Below are positions 9,459-17,902 of a DNA stretch of 41,919 bases, piece after piece; positions within the stretch are counted from its first letter, which is position 1; each line of letters begins with the position of its first letter. The notes under the pieces were generated by a model. It was not told where the DNA came from and did no database searches. It saw nothing but the letters and a program-made list of their open reading frames with translations. Source of the DNA: an uncultured Alphaproteobacteria bacterium. GTDB taxonomy: Bacteria; Pseudomonadota; Alphaproteobacteria; Methylaequorales; Methylaequoraceae. The stretch lies in the NCBI GenBank assembly GCA_902563305.1, contig CACEWP010000010.1, forward strand, positions 1-41,919. The letters run 5' to 3'. The position numbers and the translations under genes are program-made.

Positions 9459-10581
9459 CTATATTAAGTTATTCAATAAAAAAATATCTAAAAAAATAAT
9501 AGAGGATATTCGCAATGGTAAAAAATTAAATTTGAACAGTGAATTATTGTTTTCTCAAAGAGAAAAAATACTTAATTTACAAAAAAGGTATGAAAAACAA
9601 AAAATTTTGATAAATAATAAACCTAGAAATTGGGTATTTTGGAAAATTATAAAAGAAAAATATCTTAACTTTGAGATTAAATCAGTTAAAAAGAAAAGTT
9701 CAAATATTTCTAATAAATCAAAATTTAAAGAAAATATCTGTTACACCACCTTCACCAAAAAAATTGGTTTTAATCCATCCATAATTGCATTGATAATATT
9801 TGAAAAAGAGATAAAAAAAAAACTCGAAGAACATAAAGAAAAATTCCTTTCTTGTGCTAAATTTTGGCCACCAAACAATGATGAACTTGAAAAAATTAAT
9901 TTAACATTAAAGAAAAAAAAGGTGCAATTAATTTCAGTTCTATGTCCTGATTATTCATATAAAAAGATTGGAAAAAACTTCTATTCTTTTACGTTTGAGA
10001 GATTAAATAGCGGAATTGGTCTTGGTGGACAAAAATTATCTGAGTCGGTTCAAAATATATATAATTTCTTAAAAAAAAAAAAAATTACTTTTTCGCATGA
10101 TATTTTTTTTGGTGATTTTGAAGCTTATACGAAAGAAAATTGTTTAAGACTTGGAATAAAAGAGAATAAATTTATGGAATGTGTAAGGCAAAGTAAAGTA
10201 GAAATGAAAAGTATATCCTCTGCAAACGAATGTGAATTATTTGTTGAAAAGTTTACTTCAAAAAATGAATGGTTAAGAAAAAAGCAAGTACACAAAACTT
10301 TAATTTTAGACAAATTTTCAAAAGATAATGAATTTGAGAAACTTTTTTTGAAAATCGCAAAAGCTAGAAGAAATTTATATGGAAATTGGTATCCCAACAT
10401 GAAATCTGAAGATCATTATAAACTCGTAATAGATCAAGCAGCTGAGTATTCACTCATGGGTGAATATATATCATATAATTACGAAAATCCTTTAATTATT
10501 GGTGCAGATCATCCTCTTATGAGAATATTTTATTACTTTAAAAAACCAATATCTGTTATATATCTTTCAAAAAATTATTAA
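9409..10581 (+). CDS. Unrecognised protein of the cassette
   Basis: I do not recognise this 390-residue protein. It is soluble-looking and Lys-rich, with no signal peptide or membrane segment. The central part alternates strands and helices: LISVLCPDYSYK, then a helix after GIGLGGQKLSESVQ, then DIFFGDFEAYTKENC. It ends in an ordered-looking segment, QAAEYSLMGEYISYNY followed by IIGADHPLMRIFYYF, whose acidic and His residues could be catalytic. The general order recalls Rossmann-like small-molecule enzymes, but no family signature could be fixed. Start codons at 9409 or 9415 both overlap the flavin enzyme by more than 40 bases. Its position between two oxidative enzymes suggests a biosynthetic role. 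Confidence 0.6.
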   Translation: MFMINLSNYSQKTSEYNYIKLFNKKISKKIIEDIRNGKKLNLNSELLFSQREKILNLQKRYEKQKILINNKPRNWVFWKIIKEKYLNFEIKSVKKKSSNISNKSKFKENICYTTFTKKIGFNPSIIALIIFEKEIKKKLEEHKEKFLSCAKFWPPNNDELEKINLTLKKKKVQLISVLCPDYSYKKIGKNFYSFTFERLNSGIGLGGQKLSESVQNIYNFLKKKKITFSHDIFFGDFEAYTKENCLRLGIKENKFMECVRQSKVEMKSISSANECELFVEKFTSKNEWLRKKQVHKTLILDKFSKDNEFEKLFLKIAKARRNLYGNWYPNMKSEDHYKLVIDQAAEYSLMGEYISYNYENPLIIGADHPLMRIFYYFKKPISVIYLSKNY

Positions 10582-10659
10582 TTTTCCATGCTATTGCATA
10601 TTGAACACTAAAAAAAAAAAATTATAATGATATCTGTGATTATTGAAAGCAATTAACTT

Positions 10660-11268
10660 ATGATTGAAGAACTTAGTAGAAATTATCAAGAGAATGGTTC
10701 ATGTTACATTAAGCAAGCATCTGTCCCAATCTCAAAAAAAGATTTAAAAACGCTCGAGAATCTATGCAATGAAGTAAAGAAAGAGTTTATAACAATTGGT
10801 GATGCTGATGAACCCAATCATCTTTGGGTTGGGCGATTTATGAGTGATAAAGATAGGCCAAGATTACTCAATAAAGAACTTGCAAAAGTGGTGATAGAAA
10901 TAGTTGGTGGTGAAAAAATAAAAAAACTTCTAAAAAATATCATGAAAGATGATAGAGAGCTATATTTAAGAAGAGTTCAGTTCAATAAAATTGATAAAGA
11001 CTGTTTTATTGGACATCACCTCGATGTTGATAGCAACCCTGACTATTTATGTGCATGTGTTATCCAATTTGGTGATGATTATGATGGTGGGATTTTTAGA
11101 GTTTATACTAACAAAAAAGATTTTATAGATTATAAAACTGAATATAACTCACTCATGATTAGTAACTGTCACTATCCACACGAAGTTACCAAAGTATTAG
11201 ATGGAAGTAGAAAATCACTTGTATTCTTTTTTGCTCATCATAAAAAAATGAATAGAAGATCTAGATGA
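10660..11268 (+). CDS. 2-oxoglutarate/Fe(II)-dependent oxygenase, prolyl-hydroxylase-like
   Basis: A 202-residue oxygenase with a complete iron site: HxD at His120-Leu-Asp122, a distal His at 174 in HYPHEV, and Arg184 in the DGSRKS segment for 2-oxoglutarate. FGDDYDGGIFRVY between them is the usual jelly-roll stretch. It should hydroxylate, or otherwise oxidise, an unactivated carbon using O2 and 2-oxoglutarate. It starts after a 78-base gap, the largest inside the cassette, and overlaps the aminotransferase by an ATGA junction. The likely substrate is an amino acid or acyl intermediate rather than a peptide, judged only from the neighbours. Confidence 0.85.
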   Translation: MIEELSRNYQENGSCYIKQASVPISKKDLKTLENLCNEVKKEFITIGDADEPNHLWVGRFMSDKDRPRLLNKELAKVVIEIVGGEKIKKLLKNIMKDDRELYLRRVQFNKIDKDCFIGHHLDVDSNPDYLCACVIQFGDDYDGGIFRVYTNKKDFIDYKTEYNSLMISNCHYPHEVTKVLDGSRKSLVFFFAHHKKMNRRSR

Positions 11269-12113
11269 ATTTTGAAGAAATATGTAAAATTATATTTCTT
11301 AAAAACAAATATCTAAAATCTAAAGATTCGCAGATTCATGTTTTATCCCATTCTCTTCACTTTTCCTCATCAGTTTTTGAAGGCATAAGAGTTTATAACA
11401 AAAAACCTTTTTTCTTAGAAGAACATGTAGATAGATTATTTAGATCATGCGCAATAATGGGGCTAAACCTAAATTTAAGAAAAATACAAGTAATTGATAT
11501 TTGTAATGAAGTAGTAAAAAAAAATAAACTTAACAATGGTTACATTAGACCTATAGTTTTTAGAGGAGCTCAGTCAATGGCTCCTGATACAAAAAATTGC
11601 GAAGTTTTATTGAGTGTAGCAGCCTGGAGATGGGATGCATTTTATAAAAATTCATCTTTAAAACTGACTTTAGCTAAATGGAAAAAACCAGGTCCAGATA
11701 CGTCACCGGTAGCTGCTAAATCTTCTGGATCATATCAAATATTAACTTTGGCTAAAAATGAAGCTATGAAAAAAGGATTTGATGATGTAGTTATGTTGGA
11801 TTACAAAAATTATGTAGCCGAATCTAGTTCATGTAATATATTTTGGTTTAAAGATGAAATGGTTTTTACTCCAACTACAAAATGTTCATTAGCCGGGATA
11901 ACTAGAAAAATTGTTTTAAATATTTTAAAAAATGAAAAAATAAACTATAAAGTTGGAAATTTTAGAATTAACGAATTGATAAATTCCGAAGAAGTTTTTT
12001 TAACCGGGACAGCAAGTGAAATAGTTAATGTTTGTCAGATTGATAAAAAAAAATTTAAAAAGAAAAAATTTACAGAATTCTTAAAAACAAGATTTGATTT
12101 ATTAAAGATTTAA
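11265..12113 (+). CDS. Class IV PLP aminotransferase, branched-chain type
   Basis: This 282-residue enzyme belongs to the fold-type IV PLP family of branched-chain and D-amino acid aminotransferases. HSLHFSSSVFEGIRVY (residues 29-44), the phosphate-binding Arg60, the Schiff-base Lys152 in AAKSSGSYQ, and Glu186 in YVAESSSCN are in their normal places. LTGTASEIVNV is the other cofactor-binding loop. It could be a housekeeping IlvE, but it is coupled by 4 bases to the oxygenase and sits 1 base before an acyltransferase, so a dedicated role in making or removing an amino group on the cassette's acyl precursor is more likely. Confidence 0.85.
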   Translation: MNFEEICKIIFLKNKYLKSKDSQIHVLSHSLHFSSSVFEGIRVYNKKPFFLEEHVDRLFRSCAIMGLNLNLRKIQVIDICNEVVKKNKLNNGYIRPIVFRGAQSMAPDTKNCEVLLSVAAWRWDAFYKNSSLKLTLAKWKKPGPDTSPVAAKSSGSYQILTLAKNEAMKKGFDDVVMLDYKNYVAESSSCNIFWFKDEMVFTPTTKCSLAGITRKIVLNILKNEKINYKVGNFRINELINSEEVFLTGTASEIVNVCQIDKKKFKKKKFTEFLKTRFDLLKI

Positions 12114-12114
12114 A

Positions 12115-12822
12115 ATGAAAAAAAATATATTCATTATGTCAGATATTTTAAATTTTCTGCGAATAAATAAAGGTGAAAAAATGAATCAATTTATTGGTTA
12201 TGTTTTAAATTATATAGAAAAATTAATAAAAGAAAAATATACCATAATTATTCCAACCTATAATTTCAATTTTTTTAGGACAAGAGAAACTAGTTTGAAA
12301 ATTAATTATATAACTTCAGGTTATTTAAATAAAAAAATAGTTGAAAGTTTTAAATTCTACAGAACACATCGTCCTATTTACAACTACGCAATAATTGGGC
12401 CTAATGCCAGAGAATTATGTGATCTAAAACAAACAACTGCCTGGGGAAATGATTCTGTAATAGGATCACTTTCAATGAATCAGAATTGTAAAGGTATTGG
12501 AATAGGAATCGATCCTAATAATTTCGGTTGGGTAACAATTCATGTTTGTGAAGAATTTTGTAAAGTACCCTATAGATTCTTCAAAAATTTTAAAGGATAT
12601 AATAAAGATATAGAAAAAAAAGTAAGTGAAAAAATATATGTTAGAAAGTTATCTTTTAAAAAAGATATAGATCAAAGGTTAATATCAGTTTATTTAAAAA
12701 ATAAAAATAAAATTAAGCAAGAAAGAGTGCACGGAGTAGATTTTTCATATATTTCTTTATTTGATTACTTTAAGTATGGAATTAATATTTTAAAAGAAAA
12801 TCCATATGGACTTGCGAAATAA
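12115..12822 (+). CDS. AAC(3)-like N-acyltransferase
   Basis: The 235-residue sequence follows the AAC(3) aminoglycoside N-acetyltransferase family. It has IIIPTYNFNF near residue 42, FYRTHRPIYNYAIIG, TAWGNDSVIGSL, GIGIGIDP and GWVTIHVCEEF, with the His-Glu site of the family, then VPYRFFKNFKG. Homologues in surface-polysaccharide loci act on amino sugars rather than drugs, so resistance is not implied. It sits directly before an acyl carrier protein and an AMP ligase, so the acyl donor is probably carrier-bound rather than acetyl-CoA. It is somewhat shorter than classical AAC(3), mainly at the N-terminus. Confidence 0.75.
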   Translation: MKKNIFIMSDILNFLRINKGEKMNQFIGYVLNYIEKLIKEKYTIIIPTYNFNFFRTRETSLKINYITSGYLNKKIVESFKFYRTHRPIYNYAIIGPNARELCDLKQTTAWGNDSVIGSLSMNQNCKGIGIGIDPNNFGWVTIHVCEEFCKVPYRFFKNFKGYNKDIEKKVSEKIYVRKLSFKKDIDQRLISVYLKNKNKIKQERVHGVDFSYISLFDYFKYGINILKENPYGLAK

Positions 12823-12824
12823 TA

Positions 12825-13058
12825 ATGATTGATTTAGAGCAAATAAAAGAACTTTTACATAATATTGATGATTCTATAAATATAGATGATTTAAAATCAG
12901 ATCATGATCTTTTTAGAGATAATTTTTTAGATTCGCTTCAAGCCGTTGAACTATTTGTGTTATTAGAAAAAAAATTTAATTTCAATATTGACGAATATGA
13001 AAAGAGGATAAAAAATTATAAAGTTAAAAGTATAATGGACTTTATAAATGAAAAATAA
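12825..13058 (+). CDS. Stand-alone acyl carrier protein
   Basis: A 77-residue acidic helical protein with the phosphopantetheine site at Ser37 in NFLDSLQAVEL. The size and the hydrophobic pattern LFVLLEKKFNFNI are typical of carrier proteins used outside fatty acid synthesis, such as DltC-like or O-antigen-associated carriers. It starts 2 bases after the acyltransferase stop and overlaps the AMP ligase by 11 bases, so the ligase is its probable loading partner. A holo-ACP synthase gene lies 12 kb downstream in the same locus and may attach the prosthetic group. Confidence 0.9.
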   Translation: MIDLEQIKELLHNIDDSINIDDLKSDHDLFRDNFLDSLQAVELFVLLEKKFNFNIDEYEKRIKNYKVKSIMDFINEK

Positions 13059-14490
13059 TTTTAATCTTATAACCTCTATTTCTAAGATAAAAAAAAAAAT
13101 ATTAGAAAACTTTATATCTGATAATATTTTTTTGAGAGCAGATCAAGATTATTCTTACAATCATCTATATAAATTCCTTAGTATTCTAGAAAATAGATTA
13201 TGTAAAAAAAAGTTTGATGCAATAATTGTTGTTTGCGATAAATCATTCAACACTTATTCTTCTCATATTTTTTCTTTTTTGTCAGCAAAGCCTTGGATAC
13301 CTGTATCAGAAAATATTTCAAGAAATGATTTAATTGAAATTATAAAGCATTTTTCTTATCCTATTATTCTTCATAATGATTTTAAAAAATATAATTTCAT
13401 TTCAAAATATAAAAATTTAAATTTAGCTAATTTAAGTTTAAAAAATACTGTTAATACTTTTGAAATTAATATTAATGAAAAAGGTCCTAAAGCAATCTTT
13501 TTTACATCTGGAAGTTCAGGAAAGCCAAAAGGAGTAAAACTTTCTCTACAGAATATTATAGTTAATATTGATAATATTGGTGAAATATTGAAACTTAATA
13601 AAAATGACAATTTTGCTGACTTTCATGAAGTGTCATTCGTTATTTCTATACCAATTCTAATTTTTTGTTTTACAAATGGAAAAACTTTGACTCCGGGTAA
13701 GTTTAGCGACATTTTAAACTTTGAATCTTTTATCAAAGAAAATAAAGTAAACATCCTTATTACGGTTCCAACACTTTATAAAACTCTTATAAAAACAATG
13801 AAAAAGAAATGTAATATAAAATATTTAATCACCTGTGGAGAACCAATTGAGAAAAATTTGATTATAGATATAAAAAAAAACTTTTATTACAACAAACTAT
13901 TAAATTTTTATGGTTCAACAGAAGTATCACCTTGGATCCTTTATTGTGATTTAGAAAAAATTCTTAAAGAAAATTTTTTTCAGGATTCTTATGCTCCTGC
14001 AGGAAAGCCAATGAAACACGTAAAGTTAGATTTTAATAAAAAAACAAATACTCTTTTAGTGAACGGTCCTCAAGTTTTTGAGTCATATCTAGGAAAAAAT
14101 TTTCTTAAGAATAAAAAAAAGGATGGATACTTTTTATATGATACTGGTGATATTTTTGAGATATCAAAAAAATATTATTTTTGTAAAGGAAGAATTGATC
14201 ACCAATTCAAACGTTTTGGATATAGGCTTAATATCCTTAATCTAGAGTTCAATTATAAAAGAATATTAAAAACAAAGATTTTATACGTTGTATATTTGGA
14301 GAAAAAATCAAAAGTTTTTTGTATTACTCAAGATAAAATAGAACTCAAGGAGAAAAGTAAGTTATTAAAAAGTTTGCCAAAATATAAACATCCAGATTTA
14401 TTTCTTGAATTAAATAGATTTTCAAGTACGACGTCCGGGAAAATTTCAAGAACAGATCTTAAAAAAATTTGCGAAGAAACTTTTCAATAA
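13048..14490 (+). CDS. AMP-forming acyl/aminoacyl-carrier ligase (ANL family)
   Basis: This 480-residue adenylate-forming enzyme should activate a carboxylic acid with ATP and load it on the adjacent carrier protein. The core is complete: P-loop FFTSGSSGKPKGVK (residues 151-164), FYGSTEVSPW, the Asp of YDTGDIFE, the hinge in KGRIDHQFKRFGYRLN, and the C-terminal Lys465 in TTSGKISRTDLKK. Length and order match DltA-like and other free-standing adenylation enzymes. At residues 197-200 the usual FDxS of amino-acid-specific domains reads FVIS, so the Asp that grips an alpha-amino group seems absent. It overlaps the carrier gene by 11 bases. Confidence 0.85.
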   Translation: MKNNFNLITSISKIKKKILENFISDNIFLRADQDYSYNHLYKFLSILENRLCKKKFDAIIVVCDKSFNTYSSHIFSFLSAKPWIPVSENISRNDLIEIIKHFSYPIILHNDFKKYNFISKYKNLNLANLSLKNTVNTFEININEKGPKAIFFTSGSSGKPKGVKLSLQNIIVNIDNIGEILKLNKNDNFADFHEVSFVISIPILIFCFTNGKTLTPGKFSDILNFESFIKENKVNILITVPTLYKTLIKTMKKKCNIKYLITCGEPIEKNLIIDIKKNFYYNKLLNFYGSTEVSPWILYCDLEKILKENFFQDSYAPAGKPMKHVKLDFNKKTNTLLVNGPQVFESYLGKNFLKNKKKDGYFLYDTGDIFEISKKYYFCKGRIDHQFKRFGYRLNILNLEFNYKRILKTKILYVVYLEKKSKVFCITQDKIELKEKSKLLKSLPKYKHPDLFLELNRFSSTTSGKISRTDLKKICEETFQ

Positions 14491-14540
14491 TTTATCCTAT
14501 AAACACTTAAAATTTGTTTTATAAAGATATAATTATTTTA

Positions 14541-14614
14541 ATTTAAATTCTAAACATTACTAAAAATATATTTTCTATAAAAAAGATATGTTGTATATTA
14601 TTAGCTTAACTTTT
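14541..14614. repeat. Imperfect direct repeat, right copy, with possible promoter
   Basis: This is the second copy of the element at 6939-7010. It lies in the intergenic space after the AMP ligase. The exact blocks ATTTAAATTCTAAA (14541-14554), TAAAAATATATTT (14561-14573) and TTGTATATTAT (14591-14601) are shared. TATTAT at 14596-14601 may be a -10 box for the FkbM gene. The block matching the coding end of the left sulfotransferase gene is non-coding here. Confidence 0.6.
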
Positions 14615-15650
14615 GAAAAATAGTGTGCCCGCAAAATTATTAAATAACCTTATATCCAAAATATTTAGAAGACTGAGTCTTGTTAAAATTTTCTCGAAAC
14701 TATATTCATATATTATAGATATATATCTTTTTTCTGTTAAAACCGATAAAGTTGGTCTTTCATTTAAATCATTCGATAGATTTATTGAAAATCAAGATAA
14801 TTCTAAGAGGCTAAGATACTTATTAAACTCTCAAAAAATTAACGTAATTGATATAGGGGGCAGATGGGGGCACCAAAGGATTTTTAATAATTACTTAGAA
14901 TTTATAGATATACATATTTCTGAACCCGAAGCTGAAGAAAGAAAAATTTTAGAAAAAAAAAAGTATAAGGTAATCCCATTTGGACTTTGGAATAAAACAA
15001 CATCTAAAAAATTATATATTACGCATAAAAGAGGTAATTCAAGTGTTTTTAAAAGCAACGATAAATTAAGGAGTCTTTTTTGGGATAGAAAGCTATATGC
15101 GATAGAGAAAGTACAAAATATTAAAGTTTCAACAATTAATAAATATTGTAAAAAAAAAAAAATTACGCCTGATTATCTGAAAATTGATACACAAGGATCA
15201 GAGTTCGAAATATTAAAAGGGTCGGATGATTTTTATCCACTTTTAATAAATACTGAAATATCGTTTGAAGAAGTATATGAAAACCAAAAGAAATTTTTTT
15301 ATATTTATGAGTTTCTATTTAAAAGAGATTATATGATTTTGAGCCTGCCAATTAATCCCTTTAGAACTAAGCTAAATAAAAAAGGATTTTCTAAGGGCAT
15401 ACCTTTACATGGAACATGTTTATTTACATTGAATCCATTTACAAATACTGGAAGGAAAAAAATTTTACAAAATAGAGAGAAATTTATAAGTCTCATGTTA
15501 ATTTTTGGTCATTCCGATTTTATTGAGTTATGTAATGAAATAATTGGAGAAGAAAAATTTTCAGAATTAATATTAAATTTTAAAAAGTTACCAGTTAAAA
15601 AAAGAATTAATAAGCAATTTGAAAAAAAAGAATGGCTCGGACAGTCCTAA
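14613..15650 (+). CDS. FkbM-family methyltransferase
   Basis: A 345-residue SAM-dependent methyltransferase of the FkbM type, often used for O-methylation of sugars. The binding core is INVIDIGGRWGHQ (about residues 75-87), ISEPEAEE for the ribose acid, and PDYLKIDTQGSEFEILKG, which is the hallmark segment of the family. INTEISFEEVY follows. The assigned start is TTG at 14613; a GTG at 14625 is also possible, and neither has a clear ribosome binding site. An N-terminal extension of about 70 residues before the core is longer than in the shortest members. It is the first gene after the cassette. Confidence 0.8.
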   Translation: MKNSVPAKLLNNLISKIFRRLSLVKIFSKLYSYIIDIYLFSVKTDKVGLSFKSFDRFIENQDNSKRLRYLLNSQKINVIDIGGRWGHQRIFNNYLEFIDIHISEPEAEERKILEKKKYKVIPFGLWNKTTSKKLYITHKRGNSSVFKSNDKLRSLFWDRKLYAIEKVQNIKVSTINKYCKKKKITPDYLKIDTQGSEFEILKGSDDFYPLLINTEISFEEVYENQKKFFYIYEFLFKRDYMILSLPINPFRTKLNKKGFSKGIPLHGTCLFTLNPFTNTGRKKILQNREKFISLMLIFGHSDFIELCNEIIGEEKFSELILNFKKLPVKKRINKQFEKKEWLGQS

Positions 15651-15674
15651 TATTTAAGGCTTTGAATTTAATCA

Positions 15675-16721
15675 ATGAAGATTAATGTTATAACTACAGG
15701 TTTTAGATATTCTAATGTAAGAGCTTTTATTTATCCTTTAATAAAGTTTAATAATTTTTTTAGACAAAATGGTCTTATTTTTAATTTGACTAAAAAATTT
15801 GATACCAATTGCAATATTATTTTTTTAGAGAGTAATGTGTTTGGTAATAAATACCACCAAGATTTCACGTATATATCAAATCATCTTTTAGACTTAAAAA
15901 AAAAAGTAAAAAAAGTTATTTATTTTGATACTTCTGATAGTACAAGTTTGTTACATCCAAAGTTACTTGATTACGTAGATCTGTATTGCAAATCCCAGGT
16001 GTATTCCGAAGTAAAAAATTATACTAAAAAATATTATGGGAATAGAATCTTTACTGATTATTGTAGTAGAAATTTTAATGTAAAAGATAAAAATGAATCA
16101 TTTTCCGAAATAGTAAAAAATAGAAACAATTTAAAAAAAATTAAACTATTTTGGAACTCTGGCGTTTTAAATCATTCTCTGTTAGGAAAGATTTTTTCAC
16201 ATTTATACCATTACATTCCCATTAAAAGTTTCTTATTTCCTCCACAAATCAGTCAAATAAAAAAAGATAAAGATCTTTTCTATTTAATGACAACTGATTA
16301 CACGAGAAATACTGTATCATGGCATCGAGAAAGAGCATTCGAAGTCCTTAAAATTCCAACTCCAGATAGAAAAAATATTTTAAGTTATTTCAATTTACTT
16401 TCAAAATCGAAGATTTGTATATCTCCTTTTGGATGGGGTGAAATAAATTACAGAGATTTTGAGTCAGTAATCTATGGATCTGTATTATTAAAACCTGATA
16501 TGAATCATCTTATTACATGGCCAAATATTTATAATTATTATTCTGTAATAAATTATAATTGGTCATGCACTGATTTGAAAAAAAAAATCGAAAAGATTCT
16601 TTCAAATTATGATCATTACAGTGAGTACGCACAAAAATCTAAATTTGATTATATTAATTTATTAAAATCGAAAAATTTAAGAAAAGAAATCCTAAAAATT
16701 GTTAACAATATAATAAATTAA
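15675..16721 (+). CDS. Glycosyltransferase-like protein, GT-B type
   Basis: This 348-residue protein lacks strong signatures but reads as a GT-B-like protein. The C-terminal part has KSKICISPFGWGEINYRDFE followed by YGSVLLKPDM, a pattern seen in exostosin-like and CgeB-like glycosyltransferases where the nucleotide sugar sits. A strand KVIYFDTSDST and an SWHRERAF stretch come before it. No signal peptide or membrane helix is apparent. It starts 24 bases after the methyltransferase and ends in a probable terminator. The transfer it makes is unknown. Confidence 0.6.
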   Translation: MKINVITTGFRYSNVRAFIYPLIKFNNFFRQNGLIFNLTKKFDTNCNIIFLESNVFGNKYHQDFTYISNHLLDLKKKVKKVIYFDTSDSTSLLHPKLLDYVDLYCKSQVYSEVKNYTKKYYGNRIFTDYCSRNFNVKDKNESFSEIVKNRNNLKKIKLFWNSGVLNHSLLGKIFSHLYHYIPIKSFLFPPQISQIKKDKDLFYLMTTDYTRNTVSWHRERAFEVLKIPTPDRKNILSYFNLLSKSKICISPFGWGEINYRDFESVIYGSVLLKPDMNHLITWPNIYNYYSVINYNWSCTDLKKKIEKILSNYDHYSEYAQKSKFDYINLLKSKNLRKEILKIVNNIIN

Positions 16722-16747
16722 TGAGTTAACTCAATTTATTATTTTTT
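16710..16747. terminator. Bidirectional hairpin terminator
   Basis: A palindromic GAGTTAACTC core (16723-16732) is extended by ATAATAAATT on the left and its complement on the right, with a 3-base bulge, followed by a T run to 16747. It overlaps the last codons of the left gene and lies between two convergent genes. It could end transcription in both directions. The outer stem is all A-T pairs, so its strength is uncertain. Confidence 0.5.
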
Positions 16748-16753
16748 AAAAAG

Positions 16754-17902
16754 CTACTTTAGATTAAAATATTCATAGGAAGATTTTCTATTAAATAAAT
16801 AAGAGGATTTCTTTTTTTTTAATTCTTTAGAAGTACTGGCTCTTTTAGAGAAAACTTCAAAAATTCTTTTTTTGGGATCCCATCTAATTGATCTAATTTT
16901 ATGAGATATTTTTTTACTTCGAAATAACATGAAAGTTGGGATAATAGTGTTTTCGTCACTTTTATAACTCAAACTTAAATCATTAATAGTGGGTACCGAA
17001 ACTTTTATCGGGAAATCTATTTTTTTTTTCCCATTTAAATTTTTGGAATAAAGATCTAAAACTTCATCAAAAATTAGTGGTTCTTCTTCATTTTGATTAA
17101 TATTTTTTTTAATGAATTTTTCTTTTCTGAATAATATTCCTAAATGTGGACCACGACTGGTATTAAATCTTGCAATAGGAAGCAAATTTACTTGCATTCC
17201 TAATAAAACTAAATTTTTAAGTGAAAAATTACTTAAATGTCCTAAATAAATAACATCATTCCAATCTTTTACGTGTTCTTTAAAATTAGGAACCTCAATG
17301 TAAACAAGACCTTTTAATTTTACTAAAGAGCATATTCTTTTTAATGTTTTTAATGGATTGTGAATATGTTCTAATGAATGCATTAATGTAAGAACATCAT
17401 ACTTATTTTTACTACTAAACTTATCTACTGTATTTTCAAAAATTTCAGCACCATAAAGCTTTTTCCCAACTCGAGCCCGTGAAGGATCAGGTTCAATTCC
17501 AATAATTTCGAAACCTTTTTCCTCAAATTTATGAAGTCCAGTTCCAGTACCACAACCTACATCAACGCATTTGATTATATTTTTTTTATCTCGACAAAAA
17601 ACTTTTATAAATTTAGATATTTCATCATAAGCAAGAATTCTATGTTTCTCTACATTTTGATCATATTGTTTTACTTCATTATCTCTTTGTATTTTATCAC
17701 GCATAATCCATGCTTTTTTAAACCAGTTCTCCTTGGGTCTTAATGATCTAAAAACAAAGCCACAATTTTCACAATAAGAAGTTTCTAAATAGTTTATTTG
17801 TTGCACGTAGGCTGATGAAATCTTTTTTATTTTTAATGACATGCATATTGGACAGGATTTTTTAAATTCTAAATCTTTTTTAGTAATATTGAATTCTGGC
17901 AT
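16754..17902 (-). CDS. Zinc-ribbon class I SAM methyltransferase
   Basis: A 382-residue methyltransferase on the reverse strand. An N-terminal zinc knuckle has Cys17, Cys20, Cys44 and Cys47, followed by the SAM core CVDVGCGTGTGLHKF, IIGIEPDPSRA, and LTLMHSLEHIHNPLKTLKRI, with VYIEVPNF near the core end. This order is shared with sugar C-methyltransferase and putative zinc-binding methyltransferase families found in glycan loci. The tail of about 130 residues is poorly conserved and very basic at its end. It is the only reverse gene in the first 32 kb and is transcribed towards the terminator at 16710-16747. Confidence 0.8.
   Translation of the reverse strand: MPEFNITKKDLEFKKSCPICMSLKIKKISSAYVQQINYLETSYCENCGFVFRSLRPKENWFKKAWIMRDKIQRDNEVKQYDQNVEKHRILAYDEISKFIKVFCRDKKNIIKCVDVGCGTGTGLHKFEEKGFEIIGIEPDPSRARVGKKLYGAEIFENTVDKFSSKNKYDVLTLMHSLEHIHNPLKTLKRICSLVKLKGLVYIEVPNFKEHVKDWNDVIYLGHLSNFSLKNLVLLGMQVNLLPIARFNTSRGPHLGILFRKEKFIKKNINQNEEEPLIFDEVLDLYSKNLNGKKKIDFPIKVSVPTINDLSLSYKSDENTIIPTFMLFRSKKISHKIRSIRWDPKKRIFEVFSKRASTSKELKKKKSSYLFNRKSSYEYFNLK

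Noticed and set aside
9409-10581. Calling the unknown protein an isocyanide synthase (PvcA type) or a cyclodipeptide synthase
   Set aside because: The strand-helix order is loosely similar, but the diagnostic motifs of both families are not present, so the name would be a guess.
12115-12822. Aminoglycoside resistance gene
   Set aside because: The fold is AAC(3)-like, but the carrier-protein and ligase neighbours point to glycan or small-molecule acylation.
14488-14540. Terminator hairpin after the AMP ligase
   Set aside because: A TATAAACA / TGTTTTATA pairing can be drawn but has a bulge and no G-C pairs in the stem, so it is not distinguishable from background.
17531-17743. Forward 70-residue frame inside the zinc-ribbon methyltransferase gene
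   Set aside because: It is antisense to the SAM-binding core of a clear gene and consists of low-complexity hydrophobic sequence.
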